A DNA stretch of 64,000 bases from Morella rubra (GCA_003952965.2 CM025855.1:17565858-17629857); one strand, 5' to 3'; positions 12,601 through 24,243 are shown, counted from the first letter of the stretch. Notes: generated by a model from the sequence alone, not told the origin. Numbers and translations are program-made.

Positions 12601-12916
12601 TTTTCATAGCATATGCATTTCATTTTGCTTATATATTTCCCCTTTGATTATGTATTTCCTTTTTATGTTGACAAAGGGGGAGAGAAGAATGATATTTTTT
12701 TGTATCTCTGCCCCCTTTGGAACTTTGATGTATTGCTTCAGTGATATGAAAGCTTTTTATTATTCATATGCAATCCTTTCATATTATTTGCTAACAATTT
12801 GTTCTTGAAGTATAAAACTGTCCAAAACCCCATATCAAAGTACAAAAACTAGGCGGAGACAAGATTGACAAAAAGGAAGATCAATTAATTTATTATCATC
12901 ATCAAAAAGGGGAGAT

Positions 12917-13359
12917 TGTTGGCTTTTTGTCACAATCAATGTTTTGATGATAACAATAGAAGTAATTGACATGTGAAGCAAAGAAGATCCAAAATGAGCA
13001 TGGAGTGACCAAACAACATCCCTTTCAATGGAAGTGACTCTTAAAGTGAAGACTCAAGTTGTTAGGGTAATTTTTGTAACTCAAGACTTCGTCTTTAACA
13101 AGGATTTGAACCAGACACTTGCGTATTTCTCAAAAATTGCATAAACCATTTGTACCACTTGTTTTAAAGATTAAAAATGTTTTAATGGCTTCAAATTATC
13201 TCAATAAACTCTCAAACCCTTTATATTTAATTTTTTAGTGCAATCAATTATCTTTGTGGAACTTGTAGCTAGCGATCACATTGTTAAGGGTGAATTTCGA
13301 AAAAGTTTTGAAACCCAAATCACCCCCCGTCTTGGGTTGCTTTAATCCTTGGATTTATA
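12917..13359 (+). repeat. 3' LTR of the SIRE-like element at 6801
   Basis: It begins TGTTGGCTTTTTGTCAC directly after the purine tract and ends TTGGATTTATA. About 443 bp, with the same short structure as the 5' LTR. Confidence 0.85.
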
Positions 13360-14154
13360 GTTCAGACATATTATAGCCATTCAGAAGGTTTTTGTTAAGT
13401 AAACAATGTTGTTTATTTAACAAAAAGGGTTTCCAGCGTTCTAAATGAGGTGTCCGAATGTTCATTTTCTAATAAGACATCGTGGAGTTGTTGTAAAACG
13501 GTGTCGTTGGCTTGTTTGAATAATTTATTGTATTTAATTCGAAAAGCGTCCGGACGGCGTCGAAAGTTTGGGTAACAGTCCAAACGGCCAAGAAATTCTT
13601 GGCAGCAATTTTTCATGCCAAATTTTTCAAGCAAACCCATCTGCACAAAACTTATTACCGTCTGGATGTTAAGTTCAGGAATTAAGAGGCCGAAACCCAG
13701 AAACTATACGTTCATTTGGTAACTCTCCCAAAACTGTTAAAAATCCTCTCCAATTCATCTTAATTTGGATTTCTTCTTGAATAGTCATTTGAATCATTAA
13801 GAAGGAGGGTTAGGCATAGATTACTCAAACTTTGGGTGAATTCGAGCACATCTTTGGGATTTGAAAACTTTAAGAGGTACGGTGTTTTACAATTTTTGTG
13901 GATTTTGAATAAAAATTTGTTGTTTTAATTGATTGTTGTTTGTTTAATGGTTTTGGTAGCTTAGAAACATATTTGGTGTTGGTTGGGTGCAAAAATAGTG
14001 ATGTAAAACGGCTGTTTTTGGGATTAAATTGGTGGATGGGCGTCTATTTTTCGAAGGGTCTATTCTTCAACAATCGCAATCCGGATGTTTACTATAGTCG
14101 TTCGAACGGTTTTCTAGCAATTAAATCTGTTCGGATGACCTGCATGGTTTGCAG
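13360..14154 (+). other. CACTA interior; possible leader exon and intron of the small gene at 14201
   Basis: The CACTA sequence resumes here after the Copia insertion. A possible untranslated exon ends AAGAG at 13876 before a donor GTACGG. A 278-bp intron would then end at TTTGCAG (14154). GTCCGGACG- and CGTTCGAACG-like subterminal motifs are scattered through it. Nothing else coding is seen. Confidence 0.3.
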
Positions 14155-14200
14155 ATGTTTCTTCACTATTTTCTTCACCACTCTGGAGACTAATTTTGAT

Positions 14201-14413
14201 ATGACAGAGAAGGCTCTGAGGGAGCTGAATGCTATACGGATGGAACTATTTTCTGTGAGAGAAAACGAGTCCCAGTTGCACCAAGATCTCCATATCGTTC
14301 TAATAGAGCTCCGGACACTCATGAAATGGATGGATGGATATCATGGAGGAGTGGTTCGAGCATGTTCGCGAAGCCGTCAGAGAAGATCTCAACGAGCCAG
14401 TTCGTTGTCGTGA
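14201..14413 (+). CDS. Small CACTA-borne reading frame, 70 aa, possible coiled coil
   Basis: The ATG at 14201 lies 46 bases after a good acceptor (TTTGCAG, ending 14154) and the frame is open to the stop at 14411-14413. The first half is helical with regular leucines and charged residues (LRELNAIRMELF, then LHQDLHIVLIELRTL). The C-terminal third is very basic (RSRQRRSQR). The frame is open back to 13940, but a splice site ahead of 14201 makes this start more likely. I do not recognise the family. The layout of leader exon, short intron and coding exon parallels the PF20167-like gene of the same element. It may be a second element gene or a chance frame. Confidence 0.35.
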   Translation: MTEKALRELNAIRMELFSVRENESQLHQDLHIVLIELRTLMKWMDGYHGGVVRACSRSRQRRSQRASSLS

Positions 14414-15279
14414 TTCAAACTAGTCTCTAGTTTTTGTATTTTCGTTGGTATTTACTTATGCTTTGTTTATCTCCCACTTGTACTATACTTTATATTTATG
14501 TGTCTTGTTTGATATTTCTACAAACAATTATTTTATATTATGTACTTGATTTTGATTATGTATTTTGTTTACTATTATGCCGGTTAGATATTTGTAGACT
14601 ATTATTAATTTTATCTTATATTTAATGCAGTGTTTTAATATTAAATGTATAATTAAATAAATTAAATTTGAGTATTTCCTATTATAATTTAGCGCAGTCC
14701 GGATGAATTAATAATGTCCAGACGTCTACTGATATGTTAAACATCCGCATCTACTAAATAAACGTTTGCACATTTTACTATTGCAAAATGTTCTAACTCA
14801 GCTCCACCGTCCACACGTCCTTATTTAAGTAACGTTCGCACGTTTTGGAGCCGTTCGCACAGTATATTCGTGACAATTTCTTTTTTCTTAGTATAAAAAC
14901 AATAAGCGTGTGCACATTATTTGTTTACATGCGGACAATGAATCTGGTTACAAAATTAGATTTTGACGCTGAAATTCACTCCGTGTGAACCATTATTAGA
15001 GATGTTCACACTGGTTTCCATGATGAAATTGATTTGGTCATGTAATACATTGACATTCGCATGGGACATGCGAACAGAAAAAAAAAAACAAGAATCTATG
15101 ATGTATTTATATTTGTCACATGAAATGAAAACCGTCCGAACTGTATATTTTGGCGTCCGGACATTATTTCTTGAGGAACCTCACAAATTGTCACCCAAAA
15201 ACAAGGGTGACACGCTTCTCCTATCAAACTGGGTGTCAAAATTTTTTGACACCAATAACTTTTGCTGACAAAATTTTGA
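14414..15279. other. CACTA 3' subterminal region
   Basis: AT-rich DNA without a gene. Between about 14690 and 15160 it is dense in short motifs of the type GTCCGGAC, CGTTCGCACG, CCGTCCACACG and CATGCGAAC in both orientations, which mirror those at 1790-2200. Such arrays are known transposase-binding regions in CACTA elements; binding here is inference. Confidence 0.5.
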
Positions 15280-15328
15280 CTTTTGGTGACAAAAACTTTT
15301 GACACCCAATACCTATACCGTTGTAGTG
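15280..15328 (-). repeat. CACTA right terminal inverted repeat
   Basis: Read on the minus strand it starts CACTACAACGG and continues with GGGTGTCAAAAG. GTGACA/GTGTCA units recur back to about 15190. It is followed immediately by the TCT duplication at 15329-15331. Confidence 0.85.
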
Positions 15329-15331
15329 TCT

Positions 15332-17400
15332 GAGCATCATTAGAACACATTGTAACGGTTCGTTATAAACAAATGAACGGTGGTTGATCGACTAACGATG
15401 TTGTTCAGAACTAGGCACACTGATCAGGAATTACTGCACGAAAACTCTTATGTTCACTCATTTCCCTCAAATTCGCTTAGCGGAAGACTTGTTTCCAAGC
15501 GATTCTTATTTAAAAGAAAAGTCCTTAAAAATTTTGAAGGCCGTAAGTCAATTTATAAATTCGAAGAAATGGGTGAAATCGCTCAAAATACTAGGTTAGG
15601 ATTAACTTATACATTAATTAGGAAAAATCTTGATAATTATTTAGGTTGGAATTTATTAGTATTAAAAAGGATTAAAATGTAATTGGAAAAATTTAATAAA
15701 CTAGTAAAATTGAAACAACATGAAGAAATACATCACTTCCTTATAACGAACACGGTTTAGAACAAAAGAAGGTCTTTTGAGAGCACTACAAATGTATAGG
15801 CTTAAGTTTACAAAAATATAAGCTTCATATAGCTCACCTAGCCTATAATACAGTTGAAACACTATTAACACAAAAAAGAAGGAAATAATTAACTATAGGC
15901 GTGCTTAAAAAAAAACCTAACCCCTAATCCTCATCCTCTGTATCTGAGGTGAGGTCGATGATGCCATCAATCGGCGTGCTCGGTGGGTCCTCTACTGGTG
16001 GGGCTGGGAAAAAGGAAACGGAATAGTCGGTTCGGGTGGAGCCCCCACCCAACCGAGGTGGATAATGTCGAGGGTTGGGAAATCCTTTGCAAACCAGTGG
16101 GGCTCATGCTCCACTAGGATCTGAAAGTCCTCGAAGATCCAGACGCAGATCTTCAAAACGACCACGTACTGTCCCACATCAAGTGTCATCGGAAATGCAA
16201 GCACACATGGAAATGAAAAGGGTGGAGTCCAACTGACTCAGTAAGGTCGAGGAGGGGGCATGCTCAAACAAATATAACTAATGTTTCAAAACTAATAGCA
16301 TCAATGCAATGATTCCAAGACATATAAGGCATGTAAATAGTATAGCGAATGCATGCAATGCAATTAAAATGCATTTACTCATCATATGGTCGCTTAAGTT
16401 ATTCCCGCTGTCTGCTCTGTTCACCCCCAAAATCAAGTTGTGCATCTCTCTTCTCCTTGTGGGACTATCCCATGCCACCTATACCAGGACCTTTAAAAAC
16501 GACGCCATAGCGCCTAGAAGGAGCCCACCCACTCCCTATAGTGGGAGGTTGCACTCTCCTCATGTGTCCCGTATCGTCACTTTTTCTTCAAGAATCACCT
16601 CGCAGGCTTGGGGGTTCCTTACATTTGTTTTCCCTCACATGAGGTGAATGCAATTAATGCACGAATCCATTCGTGTGCAAAAAACATCCAATCATCCCAT
16701 GATGTAACTTGAAAATATAAATCAATAAAATACTTGTAAACTTCAATGCATGAATAATTAAAGATGCAAATTCCAAAAAATTAAATTCACAAACTAATTA
16801 AATCCTCGATCAGACTCTGTGTCATATAGTTTCATATTAATAGGTCTTTTTCCTTTAATTAAGAATTAACAAACTTTTTCCTTTAATAACCCTAATTAAA
16901 AACATAAACATGAAATTTATTATTAAATATTAAATCTGCTCTAATTATTCAAATGAAGGTTTCTTAGGCATCTTTAGACCTTATTGGGCCTATGCCTAAA
17001 GTTTCAAAGTGTTCTGGGCTTATTTAGAGTTAATGGGGCTAAAGTCCAATTAGGCCGATAACTGGGGTTTGTTATTTAAGCCCCTAATCAATAAAATGCT
17101 ATGATACTTACATGTGTTTGTAATTACTTACACATCATCAATTACTAATAGAATTTTCACATATCACTCTAATAGAATTTTCACTACTGTATTTATTATA
17201 TTTATACATAATTAAGTACTAAAAAGATTTTCATACTCCTATACATGTGCTATAATACATCTATAGTTAATAAAATTGTGCTTATAATTTAATTACATAT
17301 CATTTAAGTAATAATCACTATGTCTTTAAGTTTTGGAGAATACCGTTTGAACATAAAATATATAGTTCAAATGCTGAAATGTAAGAAACAACACTATTTC
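15332..17400. other. Gene-free region with Gypsy-LTR-like sequence (minus orientation)
   Basis: No gene is supported. Read on the minus strand, about 15880-16690 contains a TTACTGAGTCAGTTGGACTC motif (at about 16240) and adjoining text similar in layout to the sequences near 31740 (minus) and 55680 (plus). I associate that layout with long LTRs of plant Gypsy (Tekay/Del-like) elements. Ends and target duplication could not be found. The part 16700-17400 is AT-rich with nothing recognisable. Confidence 0.3.
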
Positions 17401-18719
17401 TGTTGGCTTTTAGTCACAATCAATGTTTTGATGATAACAATAGAAGTAATTGAGATGTGAAGCAAAGCGATCCAAAATGAGCACGAAGCGATCAAGTAAC
17501 ATCCCCTTCAATGGAAGTGCTCTTAAAGTGAAGACTCAAGATGCTAGGGTAATCTTTGTAACTCTAAGACTTCATCTTTAACAAGGATTTGAACCACACA
17601 CTTGCATATTTCTTCAAAACTTGCATGAAATGTTTTACCTCTTGTTTTGAAGATTTAAAAATATTTTTAAATGGCTTTAAAATATCCCAATCAAACTCCC
17701 AAACCTTTTATATACTTATGGAAAGTTAGTCTTTAAAATTGGGTATTTTAAGTTGGTCAAAATCGTGTTTTTAAAACAACCGGATCATGTGCTTAAGTTG
17801 AGGAGGTCGACCGGCTCATGTAGCGGTCGACCGGTCTTCGACCGCTTAGTATAGCGGTCACCGGTTGGTTTAAAAAGTTTAAAAAAGAGTCGTTCTGACT
17901 TCTGACATTATGACCGTTGTGTAACGTAAACCTGCAGCGGTTGACCGGTTCATGTAGCAGTCGACCGGTTCATCTTTTTTAAAAGCTCGACTCCCAACGG
18001 CTATAAACGGCTATTTTTCTTATGAGGCCTATATAAAGCCATTCCTACGCCTTTTAAAAGTTGCTGAACAACTTAAATCATTTTGCCAAAGCTAAGAGTG
18101 ATCTAAAACCTTTCAATCCTTGTTCAAACATCATTCACACATAATCAACACTTTCACATCCTTGTTGTTGTGTGAAGCTTAAGAGATAGAAATTTCTCAT
18201 TGTAATATCTACTCCATCAAGGGAGTTTTAGTGAGCATTTTCGTTCATCCTATACACTATTAAGAGAGTGATTCTCTTGTTTCCTTTTGGTGAGGTTTGT
18301 TCATCAAAAGAAGGAGTTTAGAGAGGTTTGTTCTCAAACTCGTTCTTGAGGCTTGAAGAGGTGTTTCTCAAGCTCAAGTGTAAGGAAGGCTTTCCCTTGG
18401 TTGAAGGGAGCATAGTGGAAAAACCTCAAGGCTCGGTAAAGGAGCTTGAGGGGTGGATGTAGGCGGGTTTGCCGAACCACCTAAAAATCTTGTGTTTGCT
18501 TCTCTTCCCTTATCTCTTACATTGTGCTATTAGTTTCTTGTTCTAAGTTTTATTTCTCTATTTAAGTTGCAATATATATTCTTGTGTTCAATCTTTTATT
18601 GCAATCATTTCTCTTTGTGAGACTTGTAGCTAGCAAACACTTTCTAAAGGGTGAGTTTCGAAAAAGTTTTGAAACCCAATTCACCCCCTTCTTGGGTTGC
18701 CTTAATCCTAGGATTTACA
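17401..18719 (+). repeat. 5' LTR (1319 bp) of the SIRE-like element at 17401
   Basis: It begins TGTTGGCTTTTAGTCAC and ends CCTAGGATTTACA. GGTCGACCGG-type palindromes cluster at about 17800-17980, and a TATA box (CCTATATAAAG) stands at about 18028. The solo LTRs at 51218 and 27998 (minus) are of the same family. Confidence 0.9.
17796..18040 (+). promoter_or_regulatory. LTR promoter region: GTCGAC palindrome cluster and TATA box
   Basis: At least five copies of a GCGGTCGACCGG-like imperfect palindrome within about 180 bp precede CCTATATAAAG. The same cluster/TATA pairing recurs in both other long LTRs and ahead of the extra ORF at 11050 and 30245. An upstream element for plant transcription factors is the likely role, but that is inference. 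Confidence 0.5.
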
Positions 18720-18721
18720 AT

Positions 18722-18741
18722 TGGTATCAGAGCTTGGTGCT
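18722..18741 (+). other. Primer-binding site (tRNA-Met)
   Basis: TGGTATCAGAGCTTGGTGC lies two bases after the LTR end. Its first 12 bases are the standard initiator tRNA-Met complement used by many plant LTR elements. Confidence 0.88.
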
Positions 18742-18774
18742 CTCTTTAGCAAGATTTAACAATCTTGAGTTAGA

Positions 18775-19389
18775 ATGGCAACTTCAAGCAACAACTCTCA
18801 TGTTGAGGGACTCTCAACATCTAGACCTCCTTCCTTCAATGGAAGTGATTACTCCTATTGGAAAGCAAGGATGAAAATTTATTTTCAATCCATTGACTTT
18901 GATCTATGGCTTTGTATTTTAAATGGACCTCACTACCCTATGAAAGCCGTAGGTGAGACAATTGTCTCTAAGCCCGTGGTTGAGTATACCGATGAAGACA
19001 AGAAGAAAATTTCTATGAATGCTAGAGCTATGAACATTCTTTATTGTGCTTTAGATAGAAGTGAATTCAATAGAATATCTACTTGTGTTAGTGCAAAAGA
19101 AATTTGGCATTCTTTAGAAATCACTCATGAAGGTACAAACCAAGTGAAAGAATCTAAGATAAGCATGCTAGTTCATAGCTATGAATTGTTTAAGATGAAA
19201 CCGGAAGAAAACATTGGTGACATGCTTACTAGATTTACTAATATTGTAAATGATTTAAATGCTCTTGGAAAAATGTACACTAACTCCGATTTGGTGAGAA
19301 AAGTTCTTAGATCACTACCAAAGACTTGGGAAGCCAAGGTCACCGCTATTCAAGAAGCAAAGGACCTTACCAAATTGCCTTTGGAAGAG
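18775..19389 (+). pseudogene. gag (first part) of the SIRE-like element at 17401
   Basis: An open stretch from the ATG at 18775 contains the FNGSDYSYWK motif and the UBN2/gag-polypeptide-type fold region typical of SIRE gag (LWLCILNGPHYP; KISMLVHSYELFKMKP). It stops where the CRM-like element is inserted. Gag forms the cytoplasmic virus-like particle in active relatives. Confidence 0.85.
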
Positions 19390-19960
19390 TGACGCCGAAA
19401 CAAGATGGCGATTATCCTGTAGGCTAGGGCAAACGGTAAGTTGCAAGAGAAGACACCGAATTCTTCCCAAAAATCTCAAAGAGAATTCTCAAATTCAAAT
19501 TATTCAATCATCCAAAAACAACCCACAAGCCGGGCTAAAATAGCTAAGAATCGCATCCCTAATGGGATGTTACCAAAAATAAATAGGCGCAAAATCTGGT
19601 CCAAATCGGATTCAAAAATAATTCCCAAAACGAAAAAGGAAAGAAAACCAACCAAAAATAGGTTTTTGAGAGGGAAAACAGCATTTTTAGGGCTCAAAAT
19701 GAGGCGCACTGAAGCATAGCTGGGTGACCACGACGTACGCGCCGAAAAGAGCTTTCCGAATTGGGGTCATGGGCGCGAATCAGATACTCGTAGCCAAAGT
19801 TATGACCAAAAAACCGACACATGCACGAAAACTGCCCCAATTAGGTTAGATTCCGATTTTCTTGCCATCCTTGCGCTGATCTACCCACTCAAGGTAATTC
19901 AACGCCATCAATGTGGAATCTGACAGCTCAGCGTCGTCTGACTCAGCTCCCCCTGCATCA
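19390..19960 (-). repeat. 3' LTR of the CRM-like element
   Basis: 571 bp; on the plus strand it reads TGACGCCGAAAC to CCCCTGCATCA. The first about 115 bases, read in the element's direction, still encode the polyprotein C-terminus, which ends at 19846. Confidence 0.92.
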
Positions 19961-21870
19961 GTCACCCCGGGTGGGAAAGAACTCATCCTCGAGTTCACAG
20001 CAGCATCAACAGAATCCGCAAAATAAGGGCTCAGGTGTTTCACATTAAAGACATCAGAAGTCTTCAAGTGAGTAGGAAGACGCAACCTGTAGGCGTTGTC
20101 ATTGATCTTCTGCAGTATCTCACAGGGTCCAATCTTCCGCTCCTTAAGCTTATTATACTCGCCAACAGGGAAGCGATCACGAGTTAAGACAGCCCAAACA
20201 AAATCACCAACTTCAAAAAGTACCTGACGGCGATGACTGTCGGCGCGAGCTTTGTACTTGGTATTGCTCTCGTGAATGGCCAATTTCACCTGCTCATGGA
20301 TGTCTCGAAGATGTTGTGCCAACTCACCTGCCTTAGGATGCAAACGACCAACACGTGGAATAGGAGCTAGGTCCAGGATGCCAGATGGGTTCTGACCATA
20401 TACAATTTCAAAGGGGCTCAGGCCGGTGGTCCTGTTCGTCGATCTATTGTAGGCAAATTCGGCTTGAGGTAATGCTAAATCCCACTGCTTGGGTTTAGTG
20501 CCCGCCAAGCACCGCAAAAGATTGCCTAAACTCCGATTCACCACTTCCGTCTGACCATCCGTCTGGGGGTGGTAAGCGCTGCTGAAATTCAACTTTGTTC
20601 CCAGCTTTCCCCATAAGCTCCTCCAAAAATTACTGATGAACTTGGTGTCTCGATCTGAAGTGATGGAACGAGGAACACCATGGAGACAGACAATCTCCCT
20701 GAAGTAAAGATGGGCTATCCGGGCAGCATCCATGGTTTTCCTACAAGCTACAAAGTGGGCCATCTTGGAAAACCGGTCAACCACAACCAAAATAGAATCA
20801 CAGGCCCGTTGGGTACGGGGTAAGCCCAACACAAAGTCCATGCTGACATCGAACCAAGGAGCGTCGGGAACCGGTAATGGGGTGTAAAGGCCGGCATTGG
20901 TGAGGACACCCTTGGACCTTTGGCACACGTAACAATGCTCCACAAAATGGGCCACGTCACTGGTCAACTTGGGCCAATAATAAGCAGAAGAAATAAGGGC
21001 CAATGTCTTGTCTCGCCCGAAGTGACCCTCATTATGAAGTTCACTAATGATTTGCTGCCTTAGAGAACAATCTGGAATGCACAACTGGAGCCCACGAAAC
21101 AGATAACCATTATGCAAAATAAAATCATGACGATGACCAGCTGTTACCTCCTGAATTATCTTGCCAAAGGAAGGATCTGCAGGATACATGTCAGTGAAAG
21201 CTTCAAATCCTGCAACTTTGGCGCTCATAGTGGTGAGGAGCAAGGTGCGTCGACTAAGGGCATCGGCGACACGGTTCAGACTTCCTGCTAGGTGCCTCAG
21301 CGTGAAGGTGAACTCTTGTAAGTACGCCACCCACTTTGCATGTCGTCTGCTCAGCTTGTGTTGGCCATTGATATACTTCAGAGCCTCATGATCAGTAATA
21401 AGAATGAATTCCTTCTGTACAAGGTAGTGACGCCAATGCTTCAAAGACTGAACGATGGCGTAGAACTCCAGATCATAAGTGGAATAATTCCTCTTTGATC
21501 CCGACAGCTTCTCACTGAAGAAAGCTATTGGCCGCCCCTCCTGACTCAGAACACCACCAATGCCAACTCCAGACGCATCACAATTCAACTCAAACACCTT
21601 ATCAAAATCGGGAAGTGCCAACACCGATGCCTCTGTCATCTTCTGCTTGACCAGTTGGAAACTGGCTTCTGCCTCCTCAGACCATTGGAAATCACGTCCC
21701 TTTAGGCACTCTGTAATAGGAGCAATCAAAGTGCTGAAATTCCGGATGAAGCGGCGGTAGAAAGACGCCAATCCATGGAAACTCCGGACATCATGTAAGG
21801 TCCTTGGCTGGGGCCACTCCAAGACTGCATCTATCTTTGACTGATCTGCATGAACACCATCAATGGACAC
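19846..21870 (-). pseudogene. RNase H, integrase and C-terminal part of the CRM-like pol
   Basis: Long open stretch. Parts in order: RNase H (YSTYDLEFYAIVQSLKHW; LITDHEALKYI), the integrase zinc-binding HHCC region (ELHNEGHFGRDKT, CYVCQRSKG), the integrase catalytic core (DFVLGLPRTQ, TSDRDTKFISNFW, AYHPQTDGQTEVVN) and a C-terminal domain (VGDFVWAVLTRDR; KIGPCEIL). The C-terminus runs into the 3' LTR (FPPGVTDAGGAESDD), as known for CRM elements, whose integrase tail is thought to aid targeting to centromeric chromatin. Confidence 0.9.
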
Positions 21871-23220
21871 AACAAAACCCAGAAAAGTAACAGAAGTAGT
21901 GAAGAAAGAGCACTTCTTTTGATTAACAAACAGGCGCTCCTTCCTAGCACATCAAAAACTGCACGGAGGTGATCAAAGTGGGATGCCCATGTTGGGCTAT
22001 AGATAAGGATATCGTCGAAGTAGACTACCACAAATTTCCCCATGAAAGGCCGTAAAACCTGATGCATAAACCTCATGAATGTACTAGGCGCATTGGACAG
22101 TCCGAACGGCATGACCATCCACTCATACAACCCATGCTGCGTTTTAAACGCCGTCTTCCACTCATCTCCAGGCCTTATTCTGATCTGGTGGTATCCGCTT
22201 TTGAGGTCAATTTTGGAGAATACCTTAGAACCGGATAGTTGATCTAACATGTCATCCAAGCGGGGAATTGGAAATCTATACTTCACTGTAATCTTGTTGA
22301 TGGCTCTGCTGTCCACACACATGCGCCAAGAACCATCTTTCTTCGGCACCAGCAAGGCAGGAACGGCACACGGACTCATACTCTCACGGATGTAGCCCCT
22401 CTCCAACAATTCTGCCACCTGGCGCTGCAACTCTTCAGCTTCTTTGGGGCTGAGGCGATATGCTGGTCGATTAGGCAAACTCGAACCTGGAATCAGGTCG
22501 ATTTGATGCTGAATATCTCTCATAGGCGGTAGTCCAGGAGGAAGATCTTCCGGCATCAAATCAAAAAACTCGGACAGCAGCTGCTGGACCTCGGTGGGTA
22601 ATTCTGGAACCGCATCGGTCATATGATTTCCACAAGGCAGTAAAGCATAGACTATATTTTCACGCTCAACTTCAACTAAAAATCTGGACATAGAAAGCAG
22701 ATTATTAGTAGTGACAATCGGAGTGGGTTGGTTTCTTCCCGACGTGGTGCCAACACAATCTTTTTCCCTTTGATGTTAAGGGAATACGTATTCTTCCTTC
22801 CGTCGTGTACCACACTTCGATCATACTGCCAAGGTTGGCCTAACAGTATATGGCAAGCATCCATAGACACTACATCGCACCAAGCATTATCGAAATATTT
22901 CTTGCCAACAGAAAAAGACACTAAGCATCGTCTATCTACTTTTACCTCGCTGCCTTTGTTCAGCCATGATAGTTTGTATGGCTTGGGATGAAGGTCCGTC
23001 TTCAACTGCAATTTCTGGACAGCCTCTTCAGATACTACATTCTCGCAACTGCCACTGTCGATAATCATTTTGCAAACTTTGTCGGCCACTGTGCAGGTTG
23101 TGTGGAAAATATTGGTTCTCAACCAATCATCTCCAAAATCGCCTCTGGGAGTCAGGAGGCTCTTACGAATGACCAGAGTCTCATGGCCGTCTCCGTACAG
23201 CACATCCCATCTCCCTCTTC
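21840..23220 (-). pseudogene. Protease and reverse transcriptase part of the CRM-like pol
   Basis: A retropepsin-like region has the DSG active-site motif (IIDSGSCENVVS, about 23050). It is followed by a Gypsy reverse transcriptase with [30 protein letters not shown] and the catalytic YFDD ([12 protein letters not shown], about 22010-22040). The family copies its RNA in virus-like particles. Broken. Confidence 0.9.
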
Positions 23221-24200
23221 GTCATATATTGCCTCTCCAATCTCCTCAATCTCGCCTTCCACATCTTCCTCAAGTAGGAGAGTTTTGCCATTCGGATTGG
23301 CAGACTTCCTGCAATTGGTTGCTATGTGCCCCGGTTCACCACATCTGAAACATTTAATCGTAGGGTTAGAACTACCTTGTGGTGGCTGTTGGGGAGGACG
23401 GAATTCTTGAGGGCGAGCTGTTCTGTTGCCTTGGTCGTTTTTGCTTACTGGTCTTCTATTCTGCTGTTTTTCTACAGCAAGCGCACGCTGATAGGCTTCA
23501 GAAACTGTCCACAGCGAGTGAAGGCTGAGGGCATCTTGTAGAGGTGATTGTAATCCCCCCAAAATACCGTGCCACCATCTGTTCTTCCGTCTCAGACAAG
23601 TCATTCCGAGCGATCAACTGATAGAACTCCTCCGTATAGTCTTCCACCGATCTCATTCCTTGCCTCAACGAGTGAAGTCACTGAAACAGGGTTTGAGTAT
23701 AGCCAAAGGGAAGGAAGTGACTCTTCATCTTCTCCCAATCAGTGATCTTGGCCTTGCCCTGCCGATCTCTTGATCGTTTCAACTGCTCCCACCATGCAGA
23801 TGCTCTTCCCTTGAGTTTGATAGCAACCAGTTTGACTTTGACACGATCCGGGACTTCTTTATAATCGAAAATTCGTTCTACTTCATTCAACCAATCAATA
23901 AACAATCGGCTTGTAACGTACCAGAAAACTCGGGCAAATCAACTCTGAAGCCGAGGTCTCCATGACGATTCTCTCGACCACGGTACTCCGGAATTGATTG
24001 TGATACGGATTATCGAAGGTGGAATCGGCATCAGAACCTTCCGATTCATGATTACCGACTTCCTGCGCTGCCAAGCGCTGGGTTAATTCTGCAACCCCTC
24101 AATCATAACAACCTGAGGGCTACGATCACGGTGCGGGACTTCCTCGGCCAGAACCTGCCCACGACGACCAGCACGACCACGACCTCCAGCCATCGAATGG
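23150..24200 (-). pseudogene. gag of the CRM-like element
   Basis: A zinc knuckle CFRCGEPGHIATNC (CX2CX4HX4C, about 23310-23355) and an upstream gag core (WLNEVERIFDYKEVP; RASAWWEQLK, about 23800-23900), in the position expected downstream of the 5' LTR. Broken. Confidence 0.85.
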
Positions 24201-24228
24201 ATGAAAATCTCGTCTCAGGAAGATGCTG

Positions 24229-24243
24229 AGCTCTGATACCAAT
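24229..24243 (-). other. Primer-binding site (tRNA-Met) of the CRM-like element
   Basis: On the minus strand the sequence reads ATTGGTATCAGAGC directly after the 5' LTR (24244-24817). Confidence 0.88.

Larger units (their letters stand above)
6801..13359 (+). mobile_element. SIRE/Maximus-like Copia retrotransposon, short-LTR form (fossil)
   Basis: Both LTRs, a tRNA-Met primer site, gag, integrase, reverse transcriptase, RNase H and an extra 3' ORF are recognisable in the SIRE order. A purine tract AAAAAGGGGAGAT stands directly before the 3' LTR. The flanks ATTCG (6796-6800) and GTTCA (13360-13364) look like a decayed target duplication. The element is heavily broken (more than ten breaks). 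The LTRs differ at about a tenth of positions by eye, which suggests several million years. It is inserted in the CACTA element. Confidence 0.85.
1564..15328 (+). mobile_element. CACTA (En/Spm-type) DNA transposon with nested insertions
   Basis: The left end reads CACTACAAGAAAATTG at 1564 and the right end is its inverted counterpart, ending TTGTAGTG at 15328. The 3 bp outside each end are TCT (1561-1563 and 15329-15331), a perfect target duplication of the length CACTA elements make. Beyond the first 8 bp the termini share GGTGTCAAA-type subterminal repeats. Both flanks are dense in CGTCCGGACG/CGTTCGAACG-like motifs, as expected for subterminal transposase-binding arrays. Removing the nested solo LTR (1300 bp) and the Copia element (6559 bp) leaves roughly 5.9 kb. 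No CACTA transposase (TNPD/Transposase_21 type) is recognisable, so the element was probably non-autonomous. Strand is given by the orientation of its PF20167-like gene. Confidence 0.85.

Noticed and set aside
13413-13646. 77-residue minus-strand frame
   Set aside because: Lies in the CACTA interior on the strand opposite to its genes, with no family resemblance or splice support.
15380-15682. 100-residue plus-strand frame
   Set aside because: Composition is of AT-rich noncoding or LTR-like DNA; no recognisable motif and no upstream signals.
18722-18741. tRNA-related match (TGGTATCAGAGC)
   Set aside because: It is a primer-binding site next to an LTR, not a tRNA gene. The same holds at 7251, 24229 and 34524.
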